From positions 183,313,118 through 183,377,117 of the forward strand of contig CM035413.1 in NCBI GenBank assembly GCA_020310875.1: a DNA stretch of 64,000 nucleotides. The letters run 5' to 3'. Positions 50,649 to 61,019 of this stretch are shown here, one piece after another (the stretch's first letter is position 1; every line of letters starts with the position of its first letter). Made by a program: the position numbers and the translations under genes. The notes below the pieces were generated by a model, which was not told the DNA's origin, searched no databases, and saw only the letters and a program-made list of their open reading frames with translations. This DNA comes from Ceratopteris richardii. Its lineage: Eukaryota; Streptophyta; Polypodiopsida; Polypodiales; Pteridaceae.

Positions 50649-51206
50649 TTACAAATTGGGGTCGGGGGGTTTATTACAGGTCTTAGGCTGCCAAATGCAG
50701 TGGATGGGCTTTGCTTTCGGTTTCGTAGAGACACTAGAGAGCTTTCTAGGTGTCGCGGTTTGAAAATGAGGCCTTTTAGGGTCCCATGTACAAGTGATTA
50801 CATGCGTGCTCTTGGGTCTTGGTGTGTTCCTGAGTGTTGAGAACGAGTGAATACTGGCAGTATGCGTAGATGGGTTATGCTGTTTAGGTTGTGGCCTCGG
50901 CGTAGCTACTTGTGCCCTCAAGCAAGCCTTAGGCACCCAAATTTGTCTTGATTGTGGGCTGGCCTTCATCGACTTCTTGGGCACCCAAATAGATGTCACT
51001 CTAGCAGAAGAATTTATGAAAGACTTCTTATTGGTTTCGTGTTGTTGGTTACTAGTAAGAGGTTTTGCCCGTGTGGTTGTCGTGAGTGCAACCGGGTGTT
51101 CGCCTTTCGGCACCCACACTTGGTTTACTTTCTGGGACATTCTGCTGTGCAGGTACTTTTGATTTCTGGCATAGGTAGTACTCTGCTTCTTCTGTCGTGG
51201 GTCCAC
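50649..51206 (-). CDS. Basic protein with W-x-P-K repeats (185 residues), function unknown
   Basis: Five spaced motifs: VWVPKGE, IWVPKKS, IWVPKAC, TWDPKRP and CIWQPKTC. They are embedded in a Lys/Arg/Ser/Thr/Pro-rich, probably disordered chain. The IWVPK-type motif is also common in copia gag-pol polyproteins, but here it is repeated. Nucleic-acid binding is a guess based on the basic charge. It lies between the second protease and the long 3' reading frame. Confidence 0.5.
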   Translation of the reverse strand: MDPRQKKQSTTYARNQKYLHSRMSQKVNQVWVPKGEHPVALTTTTRAKPLTSNQQHETNKKSFINSSARVTSIWVPKKSMKASPQSRQIWVPKACLRAQVATPRPQPKQHNPSTHTASIHSFSTLRNTPRPKSTHVITCTWDPKRPHFQTATPRKLSSVSTKPKAKPIHCIWQPKTCNKPPDPNL

Positions 51207-51290
51207 CTTTGGTTGCTGCCTCCTTCTAGCCCTTGGAAAAGAAGGGAGTTCCGTTGCATCGCTGACTCCTTTTTTGCGAATATCATTCCT

Positions 51291-51884
51291 CTACAACACA
51301 TAGTTTTGGACAAGAACAGCATGGTCATCTTCATGTGTACCCCTGGAAGGACCAGGAGTCTGTGCCTTTCCTAGTTCCTTGAGTGCTCCATTATCCAACT
51401 CCACGGTAATTCGACTATGATTGACCCAAACCTGAAGAAGTCCACTTCTTAGGTTTAAGTTGACTGCTTGGTCATAGATCCAGTCTTGACCCAAAACAAG
51501 AGGTTCAGTGAGATCCTCGTCCTGACACACTAGTACTTTAACTGTCATTGCCTCATCATGAATGTAGAGAGGAAGTTCCACCTCGCCCATGCAAGGGGTT
51601 TCCACGCCTCCCAATCCTATGAGATATGCTTCCACAGGATTGACAGTTAACTGCAACTCTTGACAGTAAGACATTCTAACAGCACTAGTGGCTGCACCTG
51701 AGTCAATCAAGGCTCTTATGGTCCTTGCACTATTTCCTTGTCCTATATCTAAGGTTACGAAAGGACGTCGATCAGTTATCCTATGTGAGCTTGTTCCCGC
51801 GAGTGCACACATTGCCATATGATATCCTTGATCTGCATAGTCACTTGTTCTAGGCTGATCTCTACCTTGCCTTCGTAATTTCAT
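51291..51884 (-). CDS. Second pepsin-like protease domain, 3' of integrase (197 residues)
   Basis: RPFVTLDIGQGN, then IRALIDSGAATSAVRMSYC with the retropepsin DSGA triad, VETPCMGEVELPLYIHDEAM, and EPLVLGQDWIYDQAVNLNLR with the hydrophobic-G-D/R-W second motif. This is a complete single-domain aspartic-protease pattern and clearly differs from the protease upstream of reverse transcriptase. Its place after integrase is not that of a normal gypsy pol. It could have been recruited from another element or be an accessory enzyme. The lineage is unclear. Confidence 0.75.
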   Translation of the reverse strand: MKLRRQGRDQPRTSDYADQGYHMAMCALAGTSSHRITDRRPFVTLDIGQGNSARTIRALIDSGAATSAVRMSYCQELQLTVNPVEAYLIGLGGVETPCMGEVELPLYIHDEAMTVKVLVCQDEDLTEPLVLGQDWIYDQAVNLNLRSGLLQVWVNHSRITVELDNGALKELGKAQTPGPSRGTHEDDHAVLVQNYVL

Positions 51885-51929
51885 CCTTCTGATGCGTTCT
51901 AAAGCTTCTGCTTGAGCTTCTTCTCTAAT

Positions 51930-54077
51930 TCACTTTTCTTCCTCTTTGCGTTTCTTAGCAGTGTTGAGTCGGCTAAGCATTTCCTCTGTGAGGGGTTCTT
52001 GATACAACTTGACTCTGCAACCGCTAATATAGTTAGGGAGAACATCACCCTCTAACGTGGCCAGTTGTACTACTCCACTCGTGGAGATCCTATTGATGAT
52101 CATAGGTCCGTAGCCTCTCTTTTCTAGTTTCCTTGCGTGTTGTTTCAGTGTATAGACTAAAACTAGATCTCCTGCTTTCAAACCTTTATCCTTTGCATGG
52201 GCATCGAAGTATGCCTTCTGCCTCTTCTTAGCTGCATAGATTCCTGCAGCTGCTCTCAGTCTTGTTTCTCCTAATCGTTCAAGGTCAAAGATCCTAGAGG
52301 AGAGCTCATGACCTGTCCATTCGTGCTCTTGTGCTACTTTCAACGTAGGTATTAAGAAGTCCAAAGGTAGCACCGCGTTTTGGCCAAATACCATCTGAAA
52401 GGGGGTGGCTTGGAGTACCGTTTTGTAGGCAACTCGATATGCCCAAACAGCATGGTGTAGCTGTTTGTCCCAATCAGAGCGTTTAGTGTTCACTAATTTT
52501 GTCAGTACATTGCATAAGATCTTATTAGTGCTCTCAGCTTGTCCATTAGCTTGAGGGTGATAGGGGGCAGACTTCTTGTGTATTACCAAGAATTCTTGGA
52601 GTAGATTTTCAATCACTTCGTTCAAGAAATGAGTGCCTCGATCACTTACAAGCTCTATAGGTAGCCCATATCTCGTGAATACATTCTCAAACAAGAATTT
52701 AGCAGTTGTTTGAGCATCGTTCTTCGTCGTGGCTTTTACCTCTACCCACTTAGTTAGATAGTCTGTTGCAACAATGATGTATTCCGCATGAGAACTCTTA
52801 GCTGGGGGATTAATAGGACCTACGAAGTCTATTCCCCACTTAGAAAACGCACGACCACCCATCATAGGTTTCAGTGGCATCTCATCTTTGCGTATAGGAT
52901 ACTGAGTCCTCTGACAGACATCACACCGTTTCACATAGGTATGTGCATCCATGTGAAGGGTGGGCCACCAGAAACCCGCAAATAGTATTGCCTTGATCAC
53001 CCGATCCGGTCCAAAGTGCCCTCCTGCTACACCTTGGTGAGCAGTTTCCAAGATCTTAAGATATTCACTCTCATGGACACACAGTCTCAGGTAACCATCT
53101 TTACCGCGTTTGTATAGATTATCACCAATGAGTGAGTAATCTAGGGCTTCTTGTTCTAAACTCCTTTTCCTAGCCAGAGTCATGTCTGGAGGAAATGTGT
53201 TTGTCCTTAGGAAGGATACTAGAGGTTCACTCCAATCTGGCACAATGGATACTTGATAAAGAGTAGCGTGTTCCACAGGTGGTTTAGTACAACAGATTGG
53301 GCATTCCTTGCACAACTTTTGGACATCCGCTTCCATGGTCGGCCAATGCACTCCGAGTCTCTTTAGGGTCTGTAAAGTTCGTTGCTTTGAGTAGTGTTGC
53401 TCCAACGCACCTACATGTGCTAATTGCAACCATTTAGCGTACTCATCCTCTTCTACGCAACAAGCCAAGATCCCTTGATCTGTGTGCTTGTACATACTTC
53501 CTGCCATGATGTGGTACTTTTGGGCTTTTACAACCTCTCTATTCCGTGTGTTTACCACTGGATGGTTAGGCCCGTACGTCAATACTGGCACCAATGGCTT
53601 AGCCCACTGCGGTACAACTTCCAGATTAAACAAGTAAGCATCAGGAAGGTCATCTGACACTCCTTGTGGGGCTTCTCCCGATGTGAGCCTAGAGAGGTGA
53701 TCTGCTCTCAAGTGAGTCCTCCCTTTTCTTACCACAACCTCAAAATCATATTCCATTAGCAAGAGAAACCATCTCACTAATCTTCCTGTATTGCAAGGCT
53801 TGTTTACGAGATATAACAATGCTTGATGATCAGTAAAAAATTTAAACTTATTTGCAAGCAAATAGTGTCTAAATTTCTTAACTGCATATACCATGCCTAA
53901 ACCTTCTCTCTCCGTAGTGGTGTAATTTCGTTCAGCCGCATTCAACTGTCTACTAGCATAGGAAATTGGAAGATCCATATTACCTTCACCAGTAGGTTGT
54001 GCAAGTACACATCCAATAGCATAATTGGATGCATCCACGTGAACATGGAATGGCTTATTCCAATCTGGTGTGGTCAA
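51930..54077 (-). CDS. RNase H, duplicated H2C2 zinc-binding region and integrase of the giant gypsy element (715 residues)
   Basis: RNase H comes first (FHVHVDASNYAIGCVLAQPT, FFTDHQALLYLV, RADHLSRL). It is followed by an H2C2-type zinc-binding module (HVGALEQHYSKQRTLQTLKR...CKECPICC, residues about 220-265). After about 75 residues comes a second, canonical H2C2 module (HQGVAGGHFGPDRVIKAILF...CDVCQ), then the integrase core with D, D and E (WGIDFVGPIN, LVSDRGTHF, YHPQANGQAESTNK), and a C-terminal domain rich in Lys/Glu. Two zinc-binding modules before one core are unusual. The frame is open throughout. Confidence 0.9.
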   Translation of the reverse strand: MTTPDWNKPFHVHVDASNYAIGCVLAQPTGEGNMDLPISYASRQLNAAERNYTTTEREGLGMVYAVKKFRHYLLANKFKFFTDHQALLYLVNKPCNTGRLVRWFLLLMEYDFEVVVRKGRTHLRADHLSRLTSGEAPQGVSDDLPDAYLFNLEVVPQWAKPLVPVLTYGPNHPVVNTRNREVVKAQKYHIMAGSMYKHTDQGILACCVEEDEYAKWLQLAHVGALEQHYSKQRTLQTLKRLGVHWPTMEADVQKLCKECPICCTKPPVEHATLYQVSIVPDWSEPLVSFLRTNTFPPDMTLARKRSLEQEALDYSLIGDNLYKRGKDGYLRLCVHESEYLKILETAHQGVAGGHFGPDRVIKAILFAGFWWPTLHMDAHTYVKRCDVCQRTQYPIRKDEMPLKPMMGGRAFSKWGIDFVGPINPPAKSSHAEYIIVATDYLTKWVEVKATTKNDAQTTAKFLFENVFTRYGLPIELVSDRGTHFLNEVIENLLQEFLVIHKKSAPYHPQANGQAESTNKILCNVLTKLVNTKRSDWDKQLHHAVWAYRVAYKTVLQATPFQMVFGQNAVLPLDFLIPTLKVAQEHEWTGHELSSRIFDLERLGETRLRAAAGIYAAKKRQKAYFDAHAKDKGLKAGDLVLVYTLKQHARKLEKRGYGPMIINRISTSGVVQLATLEGDVLPNYISGCRVKLYQEPLTEEMLSRLNTAKKRKEEEK

Positions 54078-54110
54078 GATTGGTGCTGAACATAATCTTC
54101 GTTTAAGCTC

Positions 54111-55944
54111 CTAGAAGGAATTCTCACATTCGTCCGTCCACTCAAAGTTAGTCAGGAGTCCGTACATGGGCTTTGCAATGACAGCATACATGTGTATAAA
54201 TCGTCGGTAATAACCACAATGCCCCATGAAAGCTTGTACTTCCTTGACATTCTTTGGCCTAGGTAGCTCTGCTATGGCTCTCACTTTTTCTTCGTCGGTA
54301 GATATGCCATTCTTTGACACTATGTGTCCTAGAATCTTGCCTTGCCTGACCATAAAAACGCACTTTTCTGGGTTCAGGCAGACGATATTCTCTACACTTG
54401 TCAAAGATTTGTCTGAGTTCAGGGATATGGGTTTGCCTAATGTTGGAATGAGCACAAAGATCATCAACGTAGACTTCTAAACTCTTCCTCAAGAACTCCT
54501 TAAACACATGGCACATCAGCCTCTGGAAGGTAGCTGGTGCATTGGTAAGCCCAAATGGCATTACTCTAAAAGCAAAAATGCCCCATTCTGTGGCAAAGGC
54601 TGTCTTATGCTGATCCTCTGGAGCTATGGCTACTTGATTGTAGCCCGAAAATCCATCAAGGAAGTTGTACACTTCCTTGCCTGCCACTCTTTCTAAGAGA
54701 TGTTCTGTGATGGGAAGCGGATAGTTATCTCGAATTGTGGCTGCATTAACCTTCTTCAAGTTAATGCACACGCGCAGTTTGCCATTCTTCTTGGGCACCA
54801 CTACGATGGGGGATACCCATTCAGTGTGCTCAATTTCATAGATAAATCCAGCTTCCACCAGTCTATCTATCTCTTCCTTGATCTTAGCAGCGTAATTATC
54901 GTTATATGTATAAGGCTTTTGCTTAGAGGGTTTGGCATCTGAGGTCATGGGGATAGTGTGTGAGCATATATCAGGGTCGACACCTTTCAAATCCTTGTAA
55001 CTCCAAGCGAATACATCTCTGTATTCTCTTAGCAAGGCAATCAATTCGTGCTCTTCTTCCTCTGTTAGGTCATGGCCTATGTACGTGCATCTCTCCTCTC
55101 CTTCTTCTAGGGCCACTACTATTTTCTTGGTGGTTTCTTTGTTATCATAGGCCTCTCCTGATTGTGCCTCTCGTTTAGGCATTCTTATCATGACTCTCCT
55201 GTCATCTATCTCATACTTCTTAAAATTTTCTGGGACCTCAAACAAAGATTCTTCCTCTTCTGGTGAGGCTTCTCTCTTCTTTCGTTTCTTTCCTTCTTCC
55301 TTCAGGGTCACATGTGTTGCTAATCTTACGTCATTTGTAACCTCTCCATGCCTCTGGGGTTGAAATTCTACTTCATGGAAGTATTCTTCATCTGATGCAA
55401 ATGGTGGGTCCATAATGATTGACTCTAGATCGGAGTCACTTGCATCCTCAAATGCATCAGGGCTAGGTTCACATTCTTCTAGTACTGCCTCTCCCATGAT
55501 TGGCTCTATGGAGAAGACTGAAATGTCATAGCCATCCTCATCACAGTGAGGTGTCCATTGTTCTTCATTGATGGCTACGTCCATTGTTGCTAAAATTTCT
55601 GCCCAACCGTGAGGTTCAAATTCTTCGTCTGGAAAAACTACAGGTGCATAGGCTGGGTCTTGGATTGATCTATGGGTTTCTTTCGCACCTACCTCTCTGG
55701 CTTTCTCTCTTTTCTCTTCTTCTACTGCTACCTTGCACATCCATAAGTGAGTGTCTTCATGCATCCATGAGGATCCAGACCCTATGGAATGCACCGATTC
55801 TGTATCATCTTTGGCTCTATGGATGGGATTCCACTGGATAGGAGGGACGTCTCTATGAGAATAATCCTTGAGATTGACTTTGGTCGTAACACCTAAGTGT
55901 TGTAGGTACAAAGAATTGGTCCCCCAATCCTGTACCACTTGCAA
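54111..55944 (-). CDS. Reverse transcriptase region of the giant gypsy element
   Basis: An acidic N-terminal extension is followed by [60 protein letters not shown] and the polymerase box EVYVDDLCAHS, then the connection toward RNase H (EVQAFMGHCGYYRRFI near 54240). It copies the element's RNA into DNA. Open for 561 residues, with the last part in another frame. Broken in this copy. Confidence 0.88.
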
Positions 55945-55947
55945 CTG

Positions 55948-58191
55948 TCACATAAATGGTCTTCCCAAAATCATCTCATAGGCATGATTTTTGCTGAAGT
56001 CACATATAGCAAAGCTATGCTCAAACTCAACACCACAAGTGGTGAGAGTTATTCCTTCTAGCAATCCTAAGGGTCTCTCTATGTGACCATCGGCCATCTG
56101 CAATTTCATTCTTGTTGGCCTGAGTGCCGGCTTGCCCCAACGCTTCCATAGGGAAGTGGTGGCAATTGCAACTCCTACACCTGAGTCCAAAATTGCCTTA
56201 GTGGTGTAGTCCTGGTAGGTAATGGGAAGATAGGTGTTCCCTTCTTCACCTTCACACATATCTCCTATCTTGTCCAAGGGTATTTCTGGCACTGTCCTAT
56301 GGGATCCTACCCGGGAACGAGGTTTTGCAACTTCAGTTACTTGACTGGCTACATATTTCCGCGCGTTTGGTCTATCCTCAGGCGGTTCTTCCAAAGTGAA
56401 ATCGCGCTGCACCTTGGTGTTCGTTACTACCTCCGTGTTCCTTGGTATGACTGAGTCGTCGTTCCTCACCATGACTGTGGGTGCTCTCATACACGTGGAC
56501 TTTGCTTCCCATGGGCCTGTGAAGTGGGGTAGCTCTTGTATGGAATTAGACTCAAAGTCCAATCTCTCGTGAGACTGAGTACTCTCATGTTCCCCGTAAA
56601 TAGATGGGATGTCTTGTGGGAATTGGTCGTGTGCATCGTCCACAAGTTCAAAAGGAGGGGCAACTTCACTTTCGTTATCCCATTTGTCTTCTTGAATCTC
56701 TCGTAGGAAGTTTGGTGCAAACCGATTCATAGAAGAAGAAGTGTCTGGCTCCGTAGAATTAGGCACATAAGCAACCTGGGAAGGAGGGCTTATTCTATCG
56801 TTGGCTCTCTCCTCGTTCTCATATATGGCTGGAGCACAAGCTTCCTGGGGGGGATTACTTATTCTATTACCTTTCCGAACAGGCTCATACGCTCCCTGAG
56901 AAGGAATGTAGGCCACCTGTGGAGGTACGTAGGCTTTCGAGGGAGGCTCCTCTGTCTTTTGAGGGGAAGGATAAGCTTCTTGAGGAGGCACATGGGCTTC
57001 CTGAAGAGGCTGGCTTATCCATTCTCTTGCCCTTTCCTTTCTTTGAGGGGCAGGTTCCTTTTCTGATTGTGCAATTAACCTCTCTATTCTTTCTACCAAT
57101 CCATCAAAATGCAATTGTGTCTTCGCTGAACCAGAGATGTTAAATAGGCGACTGGCCTCAAACATGGTCTGAGCCAATTCCACCATTTTGGCACAAATTT
57201 TGGTTCGTTCAAGCTCTAGCTCGGCTCTAGGGTAGCATTTTTCATGATCAGTTACGTTTGGCCCTTCTTGGATTCTGGCCTGATATGCTTTAAGCATCAT
57301 ATTAAGGTCTTCGGGAGTGGGATCTGCTAGAACTGATCCTACTCTAGGGGGTGGTGGGTTTAGGTTAGGCGGGTTGGAAGGTGGTTGGTCGGATGGCAAA
57401 GGGAAATGTGGTGGTGGGGTAGTGTGAGAGGGAGTTTGAGATGTGAGTTCAGTTATCCTGGCTTTGGTTTCTCTTATGCTTTCCTCAAGTTCACTCATCT
57501 TTTTAGCCCATTGTCTTTTCATTCTTTCCCGACTATCTTTCCACGCTCTAGTCCTTTTCTTTGTTATGCTCTCAGTTTCACTAGCCTCTGGGTTCTTTTC
57601 CTGGCTTGCCCCTTGGTTTTGCTGCAATGCCTGAGCTCTAGTGACTACCTGTACTGGTGCAGTGGAAGTCACGCTCCCTGTGGAGTCTACCACTAACCCA
57701 ACAACGTTGATAGGAGTGATTTTTGGCATGTTATTGGGGTTCTTTGGGCAATCTCGTAAGAGATGCTCTTTTCCGCAGTCTTGGCAAAAGCCTTGGATCG
57801 TCACTGACTGGGGTTGTGTAGGTGGAGGCAAGGGACAATCACGAATGAGGTGATCTCCTTGGCACCTGTAGCATGGTCCTCTTGGGAATGGAGGTCTTAC
57901 TTGCCTAGGTTGAGGCCTAGGGTTGGGGTTTGCATACATGACATTCGTGTAATCTGACTCCCAACTTATTTCATTTGGCTCTTCACTATAGTAGGACTCA
58001 CCATGTTCTGGAGACTGCATGTAGTACGCCTGGGGACTATCAACATGTGTAGAATCAAAGCTATGGTCACTGAGGTCATTTTCAGAAAGCAAGGATGTTA
58101 CCGGGACTAAGGCTCTATTCATGTTCTCTTCTGCGGTAGTATACTTTACCGAGATCACATTGGTTGGGGCAGGGGGTTGTTGTGCTAGCAC
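55948..58191 (-). CDS. Zinc-knuckle/aspartic-protease region of the giant gypsy element (747 residues)
   Basis: Two zinc knuckles near the N-terminus (CYRCQGDHLIRDC and CQDCGKEHLLRDC) are followed by a long Pro/Gln/Glu-rich stretch with repeated PPQEAY / PSQGAY pieces. The C-terminus carries a retropepsin-like fold (TTKAILDSGVGVAIATTSLW, MILGRPFM). It lies between gag and reverse transcriptase. The zinc knuckles here duplicate a function already present at the end of gag. Confidence 0.8.
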   Translation of the reverse strand: MLAQQPPAPTNVISVKYTTAEENMNRALVPVTSLLSENDLSDHSFDSTHVDSPQAYYMQSPEHGESYYSEEPNEISWESDYTNVMYANPNPRPQPRQVRPPFPRGPCYRCQGDHLIRDCPLPPPTQPQSVTIQGFCQDCGKEHLLRDCPKNPNNMPKITPINVVGLVVDSTGSVTSTAPVQVVTRAQALQQNQGASQEKNPEASETESITKKRTRAWKDSRERMKRQWAKKMSELEESIRETKARITELTSQTPSHTTPPPHFPLPSDQPPSNPPNLNPPPPRVGSVLADPTPEDLNMMLKAYQARIQEGPNVTDHEKCYPRAELELERTKICAKMVELAQTMFEASRLFNISGSAKTQLHFDGLVERIERLIAQSEKEPAPQRKERAREWISQPLQEAHVPPQEAYPSPQKTEEPPSKAYVPPQVAYIPSQGAYEPVRKGNRISNPPQEACAPAIYENEERANDRISPPSQVAYVPNSTEPDTSSSMNRFAPNFLREIQEDKWDNESEVAPPFELVDDAHDQFPQDIPSIYGEHESTQSHERLDFESNSIQELPHFTGPWEAKSTCMRAPTVMVRNDDSVIPRNTEVVTNTKVQRDFTLEEPPEDRPNARKYVASQVTEVAKPRSRVGSHRTVPEIPLDKIGDMCEGEEGNTYLPITYQDYTTKAILDSGVGVAIATTSLWKRWGKPALRPTRMKLQMADGHIERPLGLLEGITLTTCGVEFEHSFAICDFSKNHAYEMILGRPFM

Positions 58192-58212
58192 CGGTTGGGG
58201 TCTCTGTTGGGC

Positions 58213-60153
58213 CTAATATTGTGGTTGGTAGGTTTGTTGGGGTCTAGCATATTGTGGTGGTGGATTTTGGTTCTGGTATCTGCCTTGTTGGTAGGGCTGA
58301 GGGTAGGGTTGCCTAACTGCCTGCTTGTTGTATGGGCAATCTTGTGCGGTGTGATTGGTGTATCTCCGTTCTATGGTGCAGTACTGGCTACTAGGATTTA
58401 CCTGGGGCTGAGCCATAATGGGGCAGACATTCGCCATATGGTCACCACCGCATGTATAGCACCTTTTCACAGGAGCAAACCTGGGGATTTGTTTGCTAGT
58501 TACACCTAATTTCTGAGCTACTTTCTCTGCAAGTTCCTCAATTGATGTGGATTGCGTGGAAGAGTGACTAGATGCACTATCTGAATCTTTGTAGATTTTG
58601 GAAAGCTCTAGTTCTTCCCCTAGGTTATCTTCAATGTCAATGCACATGCGTACACACTCTTCTATAGTCCTAGGGTCCTTCAGATACACATAGGATCTCA
58701 ATTTCGTACTCAGCAATCCATCAAGGAATAAGGCTACTTGTTTTGCAGGTGTGGGTAGCTCCGAAACAGGGCACCTTTCAAGATATTGTCTAAATCTTCT
58801 TCCTGCCAATCTGACAGTCTCTTGGGGAGTCTGTTTGAAGCTGTGAATCAATGATGAGGTATTGTGTCTTATGCCACTCTTAGAGAACTCTACAATGAAA
58901 GCCTCTAGGAGTTGGTCTATGCTCCTGAACTGTCGCTCATCCAGTGGTTGAAACCATGTGAGTGCTGTGTTCCTAAGGGTTAGACCGAAGGCATTGTACT
59001 GCGTGAATAGATCCTCCACTTGTTCAGCTCTCAAGACTTGCTTGAACTCCGCCACATGATCATAGGGATCTCCTGTGCCATCAAAGTAATTCTTCATGGA
59101 CTTAACTAGCTGGGTCGGTCTCAAAGTTCTTGTGTGCTCTCTAGGTCTTGGCAGAGGAAATCCATCCACATTTCTTTGGTTCCTGTGAGCTCTAAGTATC
59201 TCAGGTTCTACTCGATTCGTCTCCGTCCTCGCTCTTTCTCTGCCCACTGGATTGGCAAAGCTTACTTCTGGTCTATCTCTACTTCTGTCTCTTTGCATTC
59301 CATGAGCTTGGGATGTTCCAGCTCCAGGGTGACCATAGGATACATTCGATCTTGGTTGAGGGAAAATGAATTCACCCTTCCAAATGTAAGCATGCCTATC
59401 ATTTTCTGTCACCACAAAGATCCTTTCCGAAGTGTGATCTAAGTAGGTCACTCTACCTGGGCTATCCGGATCCTTAAACTCATAGATCATGATAGTTTCT
59501 ATATCAGTTGGCTGATTAGTTTTATACCTCCAGAAGGCTTCGTTAGTTTCTCGATTGAGGAGCAACTCTATGCTCTTGTTGTCTTGGGGAACCCACTCAG
59601 GTGTGATAATCCTAGTGAGAACAGATTTGCCTCGGGGGGTTCTAGGTTCCACTCCCATGTTTCCTTGTTCCAAGTCACCCAAATCCGCTTCTGAGATTAC
59701 ATTTCCAAATTCATCTGTCCGATCTGGGTGACTGGTGACTACGTACATGGTTCCTTCTTTGTCCAGGTATGCACCGTTTTCAAACTTGACAGCTGGGTGC
59801 TCTAGTCCTATGGATTGATCAGGATTCTTAATCTGTACCACGGATCTCCCTAGGCCGTCCTCATAGATGCTAGCACCTAATCGGTTGGTCCTAAGGTATT
59901 CCAGCTGTGTTTTGTAAGGGCCTTCTAACCTGTACAAATATGGCATTCTTGAACTTCCCGTAGGCCTGTCCATGCCTTGAGACATCTCTGACTCACTGGT
60001 CTCAGAGCTAGGGTAGTACGAGTGGTGGCTCAACTGCTGGGCCCAAGACCTAGCAGTGTGGTTAACACTAGCCTCTGAAGACCTAAGGCTTTGTCTCTCC
60101 CTTACTAAATGTCGTCCTGATCTAAGGTTCATATGCCTATCTAAGTAGCCCAA
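58213..60153 (-). CDS. Gag of the giant gypsy element (646 residues)
   Basis: Capsid and nucleocapsid precursor of the retrotransposon. The N-terminal 250 residues are family-specific. The capsid-like domain follows at about residues 350-470 (MKNYFDGTGDPYDHVAEFKQ, LRNTALTWFQPL, FRQYLERCPVSELPTPAKQ). The C-terminal part has the zinc knuckle CYTCGGDHMANVC and a second Cys/His cluster, then a Gln/Pro/Tyr-rich tail. The start ATG at 60153 is the first in frame after the leader. The frame is open throughout. Confidence 0.9.
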   Translation of the reverse strand: MGYLDRHMNLRSGRHLVRERQSLRSSEASVNHTARSWAQQLSHHSYYPSSETSESEMSQGMDRPTGSSRMPYLYRLEGPYKTQLEYLRTNRLGASIYEDGLGRSVVQIKNPDQSIGLEHPAVKFENGAYLDKEGTMYVVTSHPDRTDEFGNVISEADLGDLEQGNMGVEPRTPRGKSVLTRIITPEWVPQDNKSIELLLNRETNEAFWRYKTNQPTDIETIMIYEFKDPDSPGRVTYLDHTSERIFVVTENDRHAYIWKGEFIFPQPRSNVSYGHPGAGTSQAHGMQRDRSRDRPEVSFANPVGRERARTETNRVEPEILRAHRNQRNVDGFPLPRPREHTRTLRPTQLVKSMKNYFDGTGDPYDHVAEFKQVLRAEQVEDLFTQYNAFGLTLRNTALTWFQPLDERQFRSIDQLLEAFIVEFSKSGIRHNTSSLIHSFKQTPQETVRLAGRRFRQYLERCPVSELPTPAKQVALFLDGLLSTKLRSYVYLKDPRTIEECVRMCIDIEDNLGEELELSKIYKDSDSASSHSSTQSTSIEELAEKVAQKLGVTSKQIPRFAPVKRCYTCGGDHMANVCPIMAQPQVNPSSQYCTIERRYTNHTAQDCPYNKQAVRQPYPQPYQQGRYQNQNPPPQYARPQQTYQPQY

Positions 60154-61019
60154 TTCTTTGCCCAGAGTACAACCTCGTTGCTGGTTACTTTATATTAGTC
60201 GCTTGGTTCTTTTTAGTTATTCCTCATGTTTAAGGTCTTGTCTGATATTACGTCGTCAGGAATACTTGAGTGTTCTTCGTGCTTTTAGGTAGATCGTTCC
60301 ACGTTAGGTTCTTTTCCTTTATGTTATCGATAGTACAGAGATTAGGTTTTAGCTTGAACTTGAGTTTTTAGGTAGTCTTCAACTTGATACCTGCCTATTG
60401 TCGCTCGGACTTACTCCTACCTCTCGTCGTTCTTAGCCTAGACTATGAATTGACAGAGGGGGTTAAAAGTTTCCAACCTTTTGTTTCCTGTTCGATTGCC
60501 CTTGAGTGCCCAGGAAGTGTGTTCCCAAGCTGGCACTTACACTTGCTTAGAACGCCTTTCGATGCTCTCAATAGATCTGTAAGAGTTCCAAAGTTAGCTT
60601 TGAGATTTAAGTTCCAAAGACAGAACCAATTATTTTCATTCCTGTAGCACAAACACAAACTTGCATAGTGATTTTCAAGAAAACAATCCTAAGGACCCCT
60701 GACTTTGATCCCCCTGGGTATGGTCAACTTCAAAATACCCTATCTGAAAATCATGCATTATCCTTATGAAAAACAGTTGAGGGCGTGTAGTATATGCCAC
60801 GAGCTTTCCAACAAGCCCTAGAGCTCAAAAAATTGATTTCGTATGAAGAAGTTATGACTGTTCAGGGTTTAGGGGGTTAAATCAAGATTCAATCTGGCCG
60901 ACAAATCCTAGGATTTTCTCCAAATCACAAGTGTAGGAACCTCACAAAATGCTAATGGATTGACAAAAATGCCACAAAATTTTTCCCAAACTTGAAATAA
61001 AAATCCCTAATTTTTTTGG

